Shown here piece after piece: positions 48,584 through 58,077 of a stretch of 64,000 bases of DNA. The position numbers were made by a program, and so were the translations under genes. Each line of letters opens with the position of its first letter. Position 1 is the stretch's first letter. The DNA is taken from positions 4,402,001 through 4,466,000 of the forward strand of contig NZ_CP102246.1 in assembly GCF_024599795.1 (NCBI RefSeq), read 5' to 3'. The DNA comes from Enterobacter cloacae complex sp. R_G8. Its GTDB lineage: Bacteria; Pseudomonadota; Gammaproteobacteria; Enterobacterales; Enterobacteriaceae. A model generated the notes under the pieces. It did not search any database and had not been told where the DNA came from. It worked only from the letters and a program-made list of their open reading frames with translations.

Positions 48584-50881
48584 ATGCTGTTGTCAGAGTT
48601 AATGTCCCTTGCCCTTTTTCTTGCCTCCATCGGCGTTTACGCCTGGAAAGCAGGCCGTAACACGTGGTGGTTTGTCGCCACGCTGGTGGTGCTCGGCATT
48701 TTTATTGTTTTAAACATTACGCTCTACGCCAGCGACTACTTTACCGGCGACGGTATCAACGATGCAGTGCTCTACACGCTGACCAATAGCCTGACGGGCG
48801 CGGGCGTAGGTAAATACATTCTCCCCGGTCTGGGGCTGGTGATGGCTTTGGTGGTGATTTTTGGTACGCTCGCCTGGGTCCTGCGCCGCCGCCGTCATCT
48901 TCCGCACCACCATGGCTACAGCCTGCTGGCGCTTTTCCTTGCGCTGGCCTCCGTGGATGCCAGCCCGGCGTTTCACCAGATCACCGAGCTGGTGAAATCC
49001 CAGTCGCGCGACGGCGATCCGGATTTCGTGGCGTACTATAAAGAGCCATCGAAAACGATCGCTAACCCGAAGCTTAATCTGGTGTATATCTACGGCGAGA
49101 GCCTGGAGAGAACCTATTTCGATAACGATGCCTTCCCGAACCTGACGCCGGATCTGGGCGCCCTGAAAAACGAAGGTCTCGACTTCAGCCACACCATGCA
49201 ACTCCCCGGCACCGATTACACCATCGCCGGGATGGTCGCCTCCCAGTGCGGCATCCCTCTGTTTGCCCCCTTTGAAGGCAACGCCTCGGCCTCTATGTCG
49301 AGCTTCTTCCCGCAAAATATCTGCCTGGGCGACATCCTGAAAAACTCCGGCTATGAGAACTATTTTGTGCAGGGAGCCAATCTGCGCTTTGCCGGAAAAG
49401 ATGTGTTCCTCAAATCCCACGGCTTTGACCATCTGTACGGTTCAGAAGAGTTAAAAGCGACGGTCGCCGACCCCACCTACCGCAACGACTGGGGCTTCTA
49501 CGACGATACCGTGCTGGATGAGACCTGGAAAAAATTCGAAGAACTTTCCCGCGCCGGGAAACGCTTCTCCCTCTTTGCCCTGACGGTGGATACCCACCAT
49601 CCTGACGGTTTCGTCTCACGCACCTGCAAGCGCAAACGTTACGACATTGACGGCAAAAGCAATAAATCCTTCAGCGCCGTCACCTGTAGTCAGGAGCATA
49701 TCGCCGCATTGGTTCACAAAATCAAAGCCTCGCCGTATTTCAAAAACACGGTGATCGTCGTCTCTTCTGACCATCTGGCGATGAAAAACAGCGCGTGGGA
49801 TCAGCTAAACAAACAGGATCGCAGCAATCTGTTCTTCGTTCTGCGCGGCGACAAACCGCAGCAGGAGGTGATCGCCACCAAACGTAACTCCATGGATAAC
49901 GGCGCCACCGTGCTGGATATCCTCGGCGGAGACAATTTTATTGGTCTGGGCCGCAGCACGCTGTCAGGACAATCGCTGTCCGAAGTGTTCCTCAACATGA
50001 AGGAAAAAATCCTCGCCTGGAAGCCGGATATCATCCGCCTGTGGAATTTCCCGAAAGAGATGAAAGACTTCACCATCGATCAGGATAAAAAAACGATCGC
50101 CTTCTCCGGTAGCAACTTCCGCCTGCCGTTGCTACTGCGCGTGTCGGATAACCGCGTTGAGCCGCTGCCCGAAAGCGAATACTCGGCACCGTTGCGCTTC
50201 CAGCTGGCTGATTTTGCCCCGCGCGATAACTTTGTCTGGGTCGACACCTGTTACAAAATGGGCCAGCTCTGGTCACAGCCGCTGGCGCTGTCTACCGACT
50301 GGTGCGTCTCTCAGGGGCAGCTTGGCGGGGAGCAAACCGTGCAGCACGTGGACAAAGCGGTGTGGAAGGGGAAAACCGCGTTCAGGGATACGGTTATCGA
50401 TACCGCCCGCTATCAGCACAACGTCGACATGCTGAAAATCGTCGACAACGATATTCGCTATAAAGCCGACAGCTTTATCTTCAACGTTGCCGGTGCGCCG
50501 GAAGAGGTTAAACAGTTCAGCGGTATCTCTCGTCCGGAATCCTGGGGTCGCTGGTCCAACGCACAGCTGGGCAATGAGGTAAAAATTGAGTATGCCCATC
50601 CGCTGCCGGCGCAGTTCGACCTGGTGATTACAGCCAGAGCGTACGGACCCAACGCGAATAAGCCCGTGCCGGTGCGCGTGGGCGGAGAGGAGCAGACGCT
50701 GACGCTTGGTAACGACGTAAGCACTCACACGCTGCATTTCACCAATCCATCGCGCAGCAATACTTTAGTGATTGTGCCACCAGACCCGCAGTCCACTAAT
50801 GAAGGGAATATTCTCGGCCACTCCCCGCGCCAGCTCGGGATTGGTATGGTCGACATTAAAATTGTCAGCAAGCAAGGCTAA
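48584..50881 (+). CDS. opgB: Phosphoglycerol transferase I
   Basis: Inner-membrane enzyme that moves phosphoglycerol from phosphatidylglycerol to osmoregulated periplasmic glucans. The 765 residues start with four hydrophobic helices (to about 125), then a sulfatase-like periplasmic domain with [13 protein letters not shown] carrying the metal and nucleophile region, and SSDHLAM. ATG 48584 after GAGGAT is used; a TTG two codons later would match the E. coli N-terminus. Last core gene before the pilus island. Confidence 0.96.
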   Translation: MLLSELMSLALFLASIGVYAWKAGRNTWWFVATLVVLGIFIVLNITLYASDYFTGDGINDAVLYTLTNSLTGAGVGKYILPGLGLVMALVVIFGTLAWVLRRRRHLPHHHGYSLLALFLALASVDASPAFHQITELVKSQSRDGDPDFVAYYKEPSKTIANPKLNLVYIYGESLERTYFDNDAFPNLTPDLGALKNEGLDFSHTMQLPGTDYTIAGMVASQCGIPLFAPFEGNASASMSSFFPQNICLGDILKNSGYENYFVQGANLRFAGKDVFLKSHGFDHLYGSEELKATVADPTYRNDWGFYDDTVLDETWKKFEELSRAGKRFSLFALTVDTHHPDGFVSRTCKRKRYDIDGKSNKSFSAVTCSQEHIAALVHKIKASPYFKNTVIVVSSDHLAMKNSAWDQLNKQDRSNLFFVLRGDKPQQEVIATKRNSMDNGATVLDILGGDNFIGLGRSTLSGQSLSEVFLNMKEKILAWKPDIIRLWNFPKEMKDFTIDQDKKTIAFSGSNFRLPLLLRVSDNRVEPLPESEYSAPLRFQLADFAPRDNFVWVDTCYKMGQLWSQPLALSTDWCVSQGQLGGEQTVQHVDKAVWKGKTAFRDTVIDTARYQHNVDMLKIVDNDIRYKADSFIFNVAGAPEEVKQFSGISRPESWGRWSNAQLGNEVKIEYAHPLPAQFDLVITARAYGPNANKPVPVRVGGEEQTLTLGNDVSTHTLHFTNPSRSNTLVIVPPDPQSTNEGNILGHSPRQLGIGMVDIKIVSKQG

Positions 50882-50889
50882 CGCATACC

Positions 50890-50912
50890 CCGCCCGGCAT
50901 CCTGCCGGGCGG
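50890..50912 (+). terminator. GC-rich hairpin after opgB
   Basis: Perfect 10-bp stem CCGCCCGGCA/TGCCGGGCGG with a TCC loop nine bases after the stop. The T run is poor. The following 150 bp to the EAL gene are strongly AT-rich. Confidence 0.6.
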
Positions 50913-51061
50913 TTATGTAAATAAAAAATCCTATATAAAGCTTATAAATTAGATAAAAACGCTTTATATGAGCGATTTTTATTTATAAATATCCCGCAAA
51001 AATCACATTTAATAAAATATACCACTCCTGAAATCACTACGGAGCGGTATACACTTTTATC

Positions 51062-51700
51062 ATGCTAACCGGCTATAAGTTCGAGTCCATCCGGGCACTG
51101 CGCAGTGAAAATGTGATTGCCTGGGAGGTACTGTCCACGGCAAAGCCCCACGTCAATCTTGAAGACTACTTTAGCTCAATGCCTTCTACACAGCGTAAAG
51201 AGCACTTCTTTGCGCAGCTTCGCCATATCATGTCTTGCGAAGAAGGCGACAAGTATTACCTCAACGCGACATCGGATTTACTGCTGGAACCGGACTTCCT
51301 CGACAGGCTGAAAGAAGAAACCGCCTGCCCGGAGAGGCTGGCTATCGAAGTTACCGATCTCCATACGATGGTACAACTCGACGATATGCAAAGCCGCTCC
51401 CTGCGAACAGGTATCGCAATGCTCCATCTGTGGGGCGTTGAAGTGTGGGCGGACGACGTCGGCGAAGACATTCTTCCCGAGCTGCTTGCCAGCCAGATCC
51501 GCTTCTGCGGCGTCAAAATTGACAAACATACCTTCTGGAGCGGACGTACCGAGCAGGCTAAGTTCCTGCACCTCACCCGCCAGTACAAGCGTGTCGCCAG
51601 TAAGGTACTCATAGAAGGCATCGAAACCGCGGGCGATTTCGCGCTGGCCCGCGCCAGCGTGGCCGACTACGGCCAGGGTTATCTGTGGGGCATGAAATGA
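51062..51700 (+). CDS. Stand-alone EAL-domain c-di-GMP phosphodiesterase
   Basis: A 212-residue protein that is almost only an EAL domain. Divergent but key residues are kept: Glu22 (WEVLS, the EAL position), Asn68 (YLNATSD), Glu96 (AIEVTD), Asp131–Asp132 (ADDVG), Lys153 (VKID), Glu188 (IEGIET) and Gln205 (GQGYLW), so it is likely active and lowers c-di-GMP. It has no membrane or sensory part. The 3' end overlaps a LuxR gene as ATGA. It resembles in layout the EAL genes beside enterobacterial fimbrial operons (MrkJ, STM0551), but is not clearly one of them. Confidence 0.85.
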   Translation: MLTGYKFESIRALRSENVIAWEVLSTAKPHVNLEDYFSSMPSTQRKEHFFAQLRHIMSCEEGDKYYLNATSDLLLEPDFLDRLKEETACPERLAIEVTDLHTMVQLDDMQSRSLRTGIAMLHLWGVEVWADDVGEDILPELLASQIRFCGVKIDKHTFWSGRTEQAKFLHLTRQYKRVASKVLIEGIETAGDFALARASVADYGQGYLWGMK

Positions 51701-52236
51701 CGCCTTTCATCCCGAATGCCGGCTATCAGGTCATCGTTCTGAGCAGCAACGCGTTTTTGTGGCTCGGCCTCCATTCGATAGTATCGACGGCCGTGTCTCC
51801 CCGTCCTGAAGCGTACTGGATCAATAACGTTACTCCAGAAGGGCTTCAGCGTTTGCAGGAACTGTTCAGCACGCACGTCGGGCAGAGCTGGCTGTTATTT
51901 ACGGATACGGCCAGGGTCAACGATATTAACACCCTGCCAGGCAATGAGCGGATCAGAGTGGTCCCGGGAAATGTGTCCCTTGCCCAACTAAGCCACTGCT
52001 TTAGCGACATGGCCTTCTCTTTAGAAAATACCGCCACGCTCACGTACCAGGAAATGCGGGTTTGCATGCTGATTCAAAAAGGGTTCAGCCCGGTGCGTAT
52101 CGCACAAATCCTTAATAAATCACCGAAAACGATCTACACCCACAAGCGTAACGCGATGAAAAAATTTTGCTGTCAGAACCTGGCGGAATTCTATCGAAAA
52201 CTCTGCCTGCTGGACGCTCTGGCCACTTCTTTGTAA
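51697..52236 (+). CDS. LuxR-type regulator of the pilus cluster
   Basis: A 179-residue protein with a degenerate N-terminal receiver-like half and a C-terminal LuxR HTH (ATLTYQEMRVCMLIQKGFSP, then ILNKSPKTIYTHKRNAMKKF). ATG 51697 overlaps the EAL stop as ATGA, so both are made together. It is 32 bp upstream of the first pilus gene and very probably regulates it. Similar in size and place to MrkI/FimW-type regulators; no phosphoacceptor Asp motif is obvious. Confidence 0.87.
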   Translation: MTPFIPNAGYQVIVLSSNAFLWLGLHSIVSTAVSPRPEAYWINNVTPEGLQRLQELFSTHVGQSWLLFTDTARVNDINTLPGNERIRVVPGNVSLAQLSHCFSDMAFSLENTATLTYQEMRVCMLIQKGFSPVRIAQILNKSPKTIYTHKRNAMKKFCCQNLAEFYRKLCLLDALATSL

Positions 52237-52268
52237 TTGCACTGTTATTCACGTCAGGAAATAAGATC

Positions 52269-52766
52269 ATGAAAATTATCTCCACTGCTGTATGTTGCTC
52301 CGCTCTCCTGCTTCCTGCCGCTGCGATCGCCGCAGACAGTACCGCAAGCGCGACGATGCACGTTTCACTTGAGGTAGTAAAATCCTGCACCCTCAAAGCC
52401 AACGACCTCAATTTCTCACGCCACGGGTCGGATGAATCAAACGAAATTCAGGCCAAAACGCAGGTCGATATTGTCTGTACCAACGGTACGCCGTTCACGC
52501 TTTCCGCCACCAGCAACGATAGCAGCGAAAACGGCACCTTCTGGCTGAAGCCGGAAAACGGTGAAACGGGCGCACAGAAGATAGCGTGGAAACTCTTTGC
52601 CGATGAGAGCAAACAGACGCAAATCACCAGCACCGATGGGCTGACCGATACCGGCAACGGCATGGCGCAGGAAGAGACGCTGTATGGCGTTATTGACGCA
52701 GGGGCGCTGACGACCGCGCAAGCGGGCGCCTACAGCGACGATGTCACCTTAAATCTGGTGTATTGA
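52269..52766 (+). CDS. Spore-coat-U-type major pilin
   Basis: A 165-residue secreted subunit: signal peptide MKIISTAVCCSALLLPAAAI cleaved near AIA|AD, then VSLEVVKSCTLKANDLNF typical of the SCPU/Csu archaic pilins, with the C-terminal YSDDVTLNLVY strand. Cysteines in SCTL and IVCTNG would form the pilin disulfide. Start ATG 52269 after AGGAAATAAGATC. First gene of the four-gene pilus operon. The chaperone TTG/ATG region overlaps its stop. Confidence 0.88.
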   Translation: MKIISTAVCCSALLLPAAAIAADSTASATMHVSLEVVKSCTLKANDLNFSRHGSDESNEIQAKTQVDIVCTNGTPFTLSATSNDSSENGTFWLKPENGETGAQKIAWKLFADESKQTQITSTDGLTDTGNGMAQEETLYGVIDAGALTTAQAGAYSDDVTLNLVY

Positions 52767-52768
52767 TC

Positions 52769-53545
52769 ATGCGACGCTGTCTTCCCTGCTTCATTCTGTG
52801 GTTACTGATGCTTACGCTGCTGTCGCGCTACGCGCTAGCCGCCACACTTCAGGTGGCCCCCGTGACGCTCGATCTCCAGAGCGGTCAAAGAGCATCCGCG
52901 GTCTACCTCACGAACAGCGGCAAAGCGGCCATCCATGCTCAGATACGGGTTTACGAATGGACCCAGCAAAACGGCAAAGATGTGTTAACGGCCACCGACA
53001 AGGTGGTCAGCAGCCCCGCGATGACCTCCCTGGCGCCGGGCCAGCAGCAGCTGGTGCGCATCATCATTATGGAGCCCGGCATCCGTGAACAGGAGCAAAG
53101 TTACCGCCTGGTCATTGATGAACTGCCGGATGCAACGTCCCGTGCGGCCAATCCCAACGCGGTGCACTTTCTGCTGCGCTACTCGATTCCCGTCTTTATT
53201 GCCGGAAACCAGAATATGCCCGTCAGCCGCGATGCCCTGAGCTGCGAACAGGCGGAGTCCCCGGGAACGATCCGCTGCTATAACGCCGGAAACAGCCATA
53301 TTCGCCTGAGCCACCTGCAGGCCCTGACGGCCAGCGGGCAGGTTGTGGGATCGGTGAAAGGGCTGGCGGGCTATGTGCTGCCGGGACAGACCGCGCTTGT
53401 GACACTTAAGCAGGCTTCACACCACACGCTCAGCGCACTGCGCGCCTATCTCAATGATGAACACCATGCCAGCCAGATCCCCCTGCGCCCGCTCGCTACT
53501 CGCGCTCCTGCTTTGGCTAACGCTCATGCTGACAGCCCAGGCTGA
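52769..53545 (+). CDS. Periplasmic pilus chaperone (archaic type)
   Basis: A 258-residue PapD-like chaperone with signal peptide ending near ALA|ATLQV (residue 24). Features: VAPVTLDLQSGQRASAVYLTNSG first strand region, the hydrophobic edge with SYRLVIDELP, and LLRYSIPVFI. The C-terminal about 30 residues run past the usual chaperone end and are encoded in the overlap with the usher gene (92 bp), so they may be dispensable. Stabilises pilin subunits for delivery to the usher. Confidence 0.9.
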   Translation: MRRCLPCFILWLLMLTLLSRYALAATLQVAPVTLDLQSGQRASAVYLTNSGKAAIHAQIRVYEWTQQNGKDVLTATDKVVSSPAMTSLAPGQQQLVRIIIMEPGIREQEQSYRLVIDELPDATSRAANPNAVHFLLRYSIPVFIAGNQNMPVSRDALSCEQAESPGTIRCYNAGNSHIRLSHLQALTASGQVVGSVKGLAGYVLPGQTALVTLKQASHHTLSALRAYLNDEHHASQIPLRPLATRAPALANAHADSPG

Positions 53546-55757
53546 ACCCGCCGCCGACACCGTACAATGGCTGGCCATCACGGTGAATCACGCTCCTCGA
53601 GGGGAGCTGTGGGCCTGCCGGGTAGTGGGTGAAGCGCTGTGGATTGACCGCGGCGACCTCAAAAAGCTGGGGCTTCGCGTCCCGGATGACCACAGCGAGT
53701 GGGTTGAACTGACGTCCCTGCCGGGCCTGAAGGTCAGTCTTGATTTACATGCTCAGCAGGTCTCCCTTACCGCCGACGCAAAGGCGCTCGACGGCCAGCA
53801 GCGCCTGACTATCGAGAGGCCGACCGCGCAGTATCGCTATCCCGAGGCGCAGCCCATCAGCGCGTTTACGCTCGGGTATGCCCTTTATGCCAGTGATTCC
53901 CAGGGGAACCGCCAGCTTAACGCGCAGACCTCGCTGACCGCATCCGGGGCGCTTCCCGGCACCTTCAGCAGCAGCTTTTCAAGCCATGCGGGGGAGGAAA
54001 ACAGCGCGGGCCGACCCAGCCACACGCGTCTTGAAACCCGCTGGCAGTGGGACAACGCAGACTCGCTGACCAGCCTGGCGCTGGGTGACAGCATCACCAC
54101 GGGCACCCGCTGGAGCCGGCAGGTACGTTTTGGCGGTCTGCACTGGGCGCGGAATTTTGAGCTTGATCCGCAGCTCAACACCGAACCGCGCAGCCGCTAC
54201 AGCGACACTGCCGTCCTGCCTTCAACGGTCGATCTTTACATCGACGGGCTTAAGCAGAGCAGCCAGCGCGTGACGCCGGGGGATTTTCTGCTGGATACCC
54301 TGCCCTCCTTCACCGGAAGCGGACAGGCGCAGGTGGTCATTACCGATATCAACGGTCAGCGTCGCACCGTACAACTCGATCTCTACGGTGCGCCTGGGAT
54401 GCTGGCGGAAGGACTCAGCAGCGGCTCGCTGGATATCGGCTGGATGCGGCAGAACTACGCCCTGCGATCCAATGACTATGCCCCCACTCCTGTGCTCGAC
54501 GCGGGCTGGCGCTATGGGGTAAGTAACCAGCTGACGCTGGCGCTGCACACCGAACAGCAGAGCAAACTGCGCAATGTCGGGACAGGCGTCGACTGGCTGA
54601 TCTCACCCAACATAGGGATTGTCAGCCAGCATGTTGCCCTGAGCGACAGCCCCTACGGTCTGGGAAAACAGTGGGGCCTTGGCTGGCAATGGAACGGCAG
54701 CGGGACGGGCTTATCTGCCAGCACCGTCCGTACTGATGCCGATTTTGCCGATAACGCCCGCACGATCGGTGCCCTGCCGGTCAGACGCAGCGATAGCGTC
54801 TGGCTAAGCCACTCCGTGCCCCATTTTGGTACCGTAGGCGCAGGCTGGGTACAGCAAAACATTCAGGGCAACAAACAGCGCTACCTCAACGCCTCCTGGT
54901 CCGTCTCGCTGCCTGCCCACCTATCCACCACGCTGAGCTATACCCGTTCGTTTACGGATGCGTCGAGTAACGTTCAGCTTATGCTCTCGGTCCCGTTAGG
55001 CCGTGCGGATACCCTCTCCGTTCAGACCAGCCGCGAGACGTCGCGCATGGATTATCGCCACCAGCCGGACGATCGGCTCGGCGGCTGGTCATGGCAGCTG
55101 GGACAAAGCGTTGGTGAGCGCCGGGATACCTATGCGGACGTGGGCTATCTGGGTCATGCCGGTGAGTGGCACGTCGGGCTGGAGCAAGGCGCGAAGCTGG
55201 GCAACCAGTACGCCTCAGCCGAAGGCAGCCTGACGCTGCTGGATGGCAGTCCTCATGCCCTGCGCTACAGCCAACAGAGCCTGGCGCTGGTCTCCACCCA
55301 CGGCGTTGGACACGTGCCGGTCATGCTGGAAAACCGCCCGGCAGGCGAAACCGATGAAAACGGTTATCTGCTGCTGACCGACCTGCCGCAATACCACAGC
55401 AGCAAAGTCAGTATCAATCCGCTGGATCTCCCCGCCGATGTGATGGCCCCCGTCACCGACATAGATGCCCGACCGGGCAACGGCAGCGCGGTAAAGGTCG
55501 ATTTTAACGTCCATCACGCCGTGACGGTTCAGGCCCGGCTGGTCGACAGCCGCCATAAGCCGCTCCCGCTGGGCAGCATCGTTTCAACGCCACGCGGCGC
55601 GACCATCGTCGGACGTGACGGTTTCATCTGGCTTGAAGATCCGCCCCTGCCGGGTGAACTGGTGGTGAAAACCGGCGAGGGGGAGTGTCGGGTCACGCTT
55701 CCGGCCCCGCGCGCCGCGTCAGCAATACAGAATATTGGAGAACAACTGTGTCATTAA
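53454..55757 (+). CDS. Outer-membrane pilus usher (archaic type)
   Basis: A 767-residue usher, shorter than classical FimD-type ushers (about 840–880) and near archaic CsuD-type lengths. Signal peptide to about AQA|EPA (residue 30). The pore and plug region includes SRYSDTAVLPSTVDLYIDGL and DTLPSFTGSGQAQVVITDI; the C-terminal segment has two short beta-domains. The start at ATG 53454 overlaps the chaperone by 92 bp; a further ATG at 53466 is also possible and no RBS decides. Exports and orders pilins. Confidence 0.92.
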   Translation: MMNTMPARSPCARSLLALLLWLTLMLTAQAEPAADTVQWLAITVNHAPRGELWACRVVGEALWIDRGDLKKLGLRVPDDHSEWVELTSLPGLKVSLDLHAQQVSLTADAKALDGQQRLTIERPTAQYRYPEAQPISAFTLGYALYASDSQGNRQLNAQTSLTASGALPGTFSSSFSSHAGEENSAGRPSHTRLETRWQWDNADSLTSLALGDSITTGTRWSRQVRFGGLHWARNFELDPQLNTEPRSRYSDTAVLPSTVDLYIDGLKQSSQRVTPGDFLLDTLPSFTGSGQAQVVITDINGQRRTVQLDLYGAPGMLAEGLSSGSLDIGWMRQNYALRSNDYAPTPVLDAGWRYGVSNQLTLALHTEQQSKLRNVGTGVDWLISPNIGIVSQHVALSDSPYGLGKQWGLGWQWNGSGTGLSASTVRTDADFADNARTIGALPVRRSDSVWLSHSVPHFGTVGAGWVQQNIQGNKQRYLNASWSVSLPAHLSTTLSYTRSFTDASSNVQLMLSVPLGRADTLSVQTSRETSRMDYRHQPDDRLGGWSWQLGQSVGERRDTYADVGYLGHAGEWHVGLEQGAKLGNQYASAEGSLTLLDGSPHALRYSQQSLALVSTHGVGHVPVMLENRPAGETDENGYLLLTDLPQYHSSKVSINPLDLPADVMAPVTDIDARPGNGSAVKVDFNVHHAVTVQARLVDSRHKPLPLGSIVSTPRGATIVGRDGFIWLEDPPLPGELVVKTGEGECRVTLPAPRAASAIQNIGEQLCH

Positions 55758-56704
55758 AAGCACCGTTATTGCTGCTGCTCGTGCTGTCCATGAAAGCGAT
55801 GGCGGCAGCATGCTGGATAACCTCACCCGCCGCCATTAACTTTGGCAGCGTCGTGGCGGGCAATGCCGCCTCGACCAACACCGAGGTGAAATTTAGCTGT
55901 CAGGCCGACAATAACGGCACGCTGGAATATATCAACGTCTGCCTGAGCAGCATGGATGCTCCGCCCTTTCAGATGCTCTCGACCGGGGACCAGGAGGGGA
56001 AACAGTACTCCCTGCTCTTCCGCCTGTTTAACGGCGTCGCGCGTTCTCAGGAGCTGGGCCCCGCCAGCGGCGGGGATCTCATTCAGCAGACCCTGACTGC
56101 ACAAAGCAATACCAGCATCAGCGGTAGCTTTCCGCTTATCGCCACCCTCCTGCCGGGACAAAACCAACTGCCGGCGTACCACTATTACAACTACAACATG
56201 AATCTGCGCATCGCCTGGCACAGCGCCACCCGTCAGGATGCGCTGCAAAATTGCTTGGACGGTTCCGCGGAGGGCGAGCAGGTGCAGGGCGGCACCAACG
56301 CGCAGGCCGAAATCAGCCAGGGGTGCTACATAGAACGCGTCACCCCGCTTAACTTCGGCACGCTGAGCAGCACCGCCACGCTGCGCCCAACGCGTTCCAC
56401 GGCAACACTCACCACGCGCTGCCCGGCCGGCACGGCGTTTACCCTTGCTATGGGCAACGGCAACCATGCCAGCGGCAATCAGCGGCAGCTTTGCAACGAC
56501 GAAGGCCAGTGCCTGCGCTATGGGCTCTGGCAGGATGCCGCGGCCACGCAACGCTGGGGCGATTGGCGCAGCGGGGATGCGCTGGTCGTCGCCCATCCCA
56601 CAGGCGGCACCCAGAGCTTCACCGTTTATGGAGAAGTCCCGGCCCAGCCTCTGAGCGGTACGGGGGAGTTTATTGACGACGTGATAATTACGCTGACTTA
56701 TTAA
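55748..56704 (+). CDS. Two-domain spore-coat-U-type tip adhesin
   Basis: A 318-residue secreted protein with GTG start at 55748, preceded by GGAG and overlapping the usher stop by 10 bp. Signal peptide to about AMA|ACW. Two SCPU-like modules follow: one opening CWITSPAAINFGSVVAG, the second opening CYIERVTPLNFGTLSST and ending FIDDVIITLTY. This two-module layout is that of CsuE-type tip subunits; host or surface receptor unknown. Last gene of the operon. Confidence 0.88.
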   Translation: MSLKAPLLLLLVLSMKAMAAACWITSPAAINFGSVVAGNAASTNTEVKFSCQADNNGTLEYINVCLSSMDAPPFQMLSTGDQEGKQYSLLFRLFNGVARSQELGPASGGDLIQQTLTAQSNTSISGSFPLIATLLPGQNQLPAYHYYNYNMNLRIAWHSATRQDALQNCLDGSAEGEQVQGGTNAQAEISQGCYIERVTPLNFGTLSSTATLRPTRSTATLTTRCPAGTAFTLAMGNGNHASGNQRQLCNDEGQCLRYGLWQDAAATQRWGDWRSGDALVVAHPTGGTQSFTVYGEVPAQPLSGTGEFIDDVIITLTY

Positions 56705-56832
56705 ACGCCTCAAAAAACCGTCTGGATCAATGTTATCGGTAACAATGACGCTAAAATAGCCAGCAGCTCTGCTTAGAAGATGTAAACACCTTCTCTTTTT
56801 TTTCATTATCTCTGTCTGTTTTACAACAAATT

Positions 56833-57573
56833 ATGAAATACCTGCTTGCTGACGCCATCGTCTACAACGACGAGGACGGTTCTGTTTCTCTTATCAATGC
56901 GCCGGATGAGGATGCGCAGATCCTCACCTGCACGGCCAATACCATCCTGAAGTTGCTGGTCCAGCATCATGGGAACGTGGTTGAACGGGACACCTTTCTC
57001 CATGAGGTCTGGGATCGACGTGGGCTCCAGGGATCGAACAACTCGTTAAACCAGTACATCAGTATTTTGCGCAAAATGCTGGCAAGCCTGCTTCCCGACG
57101 CGCTGTTTATCGTCACAGTCCCTAAGACGGGCTTTATGCTCAGCGCCGACGTCACGGTAACGGCCCAGGAGGAAGCGCCCCCGGCCGCCAAAACGGCGAA
57201 ACCGGCATGGCGCGTTCGGCCGGAATGGCTGTTCTGCGGCGCGCTTACCCTGGCGATCGTGACGCTGTGCCTCTGGATAACGGCGATCAAGCCAGCAAAC
57301 CCGCAGAGGGAGATCCATCTGCTGACCCATATCGGCACCTGTCCGGTCTACACCTTTACGCCGCTGGCGGATGTGTTTCACGAGAAGGCGATTGCCCTGG
57401 CGCAAACCCTGCAGCAGGACGGCCATCTGCCGTGTCTGAAAAATTCCATTTTCTATATGCACATCCAGAGAACGCTTTTTTACGGCCACGAAGGGAGGCT
57501 GGTGCTTTCCCAGTGTTCCCTCACGCAGGATAAAGCGAGCACCTGCCGTACGCTTTACTATTACGAGTGGTGA
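56833..57573 (+). CDS. ToxR/CadC-like membrane regulator (MarT-like)
   Basis: A 246-residue membrane-bound regulator: N-terminal OmpR-type winged helix (residues 1–105, with TFLHEVWDRRGL and NNSLNQYISILRKML), a proline/alanine linker, one transmembrane helix at 132–153, and a short periplasmic part with four cysteines (170, 201, 228, 238) that could form disulfides. Layout matches MarT of Salmonella SPI-3. The next gene is FidL-like, as in marT-fidL. Likely senses a periplasmic cue and controls the pilus genes; this is inference. Confidence 0.85.
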   Translation: MKYLLADAIVYNDEDGSVSLINAPDEDAQILTCTANTILKLLVQHHGNVVERDTFLHEVWDRRGLQGSNNSLNQYISILRKMLASLLPDALFIVTVPKTGFMLSADVTVTAQEEAPPAAKTAKPAWRVRPEWLFCGALTLAIVTLCLWITAIKPANPQREIHLLTHIGTCPVYTFTPLADVFHEKAIALAQTLQQDGHLPCLKNSIFYMHIQRTLFYGHEGRLVLSQCSLTQDKASTCRTLYYYEW

Positions 57574-57574
57574 T

Positions 57575-58048
57575 ATGCGACATATCAAAATTTGGCTCAT
57601 TCTGATCTTTAACCTGATGCTAACCGGCGCCGCGCTGGCGTGGTATTTCTACACGCCTCCGCTGTCGGTGGCCTGCGACGGTAACCTGACCTTCTCCGAC
57701 AGACGCGACAATCACGATTTCACGTTTGATGGGGAGATCATCATGCGGTTCCACCCCGACAAAACCGGGTACATCACCCTAAACGGCAACGTCGAGAACG
57801 CCCCGCAAAATTGGGAAGTGTCCCGGCAGGAGATGTTTAAATGGCGGCACGTGGAGGGGGAACTCTATGAAATCATCATTCAAAAAGTGGAGCGTTTTAG
57901 CCACGACGCGATGCCGCCCGGCGTGTTTGAAAAATACGTGGCCGGCCTGACGCTGGGGAAAAAAAGGCTCCTGACGATAGAGCGCACGCCGCATGATGCG
58001 CTGGTAATTAGCAACTTTTACTCGCCGGTGCTGGTCTGCTCGGAATAA
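57575..58048 (+). CDS. FidL-like membrane-anchored protein
   Basis: A 157-residue protein with one N-terminal membrane helix (IWLILIFNLMLTGAALAWYF) and a periplasmic beta-rich domain (GEIIMRFHPDKTGYITLNGN). It has two cysteines (VACDGN and VLVCSE). It starts one base after the regulator stop, so the two are translationally linked. Resembles FidL, the partner of MarT; its role is unknown but its place suggests it modulates the regulator. Confidence 0.75.
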   Translation: MRHIKIWLILIFNLMLTGAALAWYFYTPPLSVACDGNLTFSDRRDNHDFTFDGEIIMRFHPDKTGYITLNGNVENAPQNWEVSRQEMFKWRHVEGELYEIIIQKVERFSHDAMPPGVFEKYVAGLTLGKKRLLTIERTPHDALVISNFYSPVLVCSE

Positions 58049-58077
58049 TGTCGGGAGGTCAGGCTATACTTCCCGCC

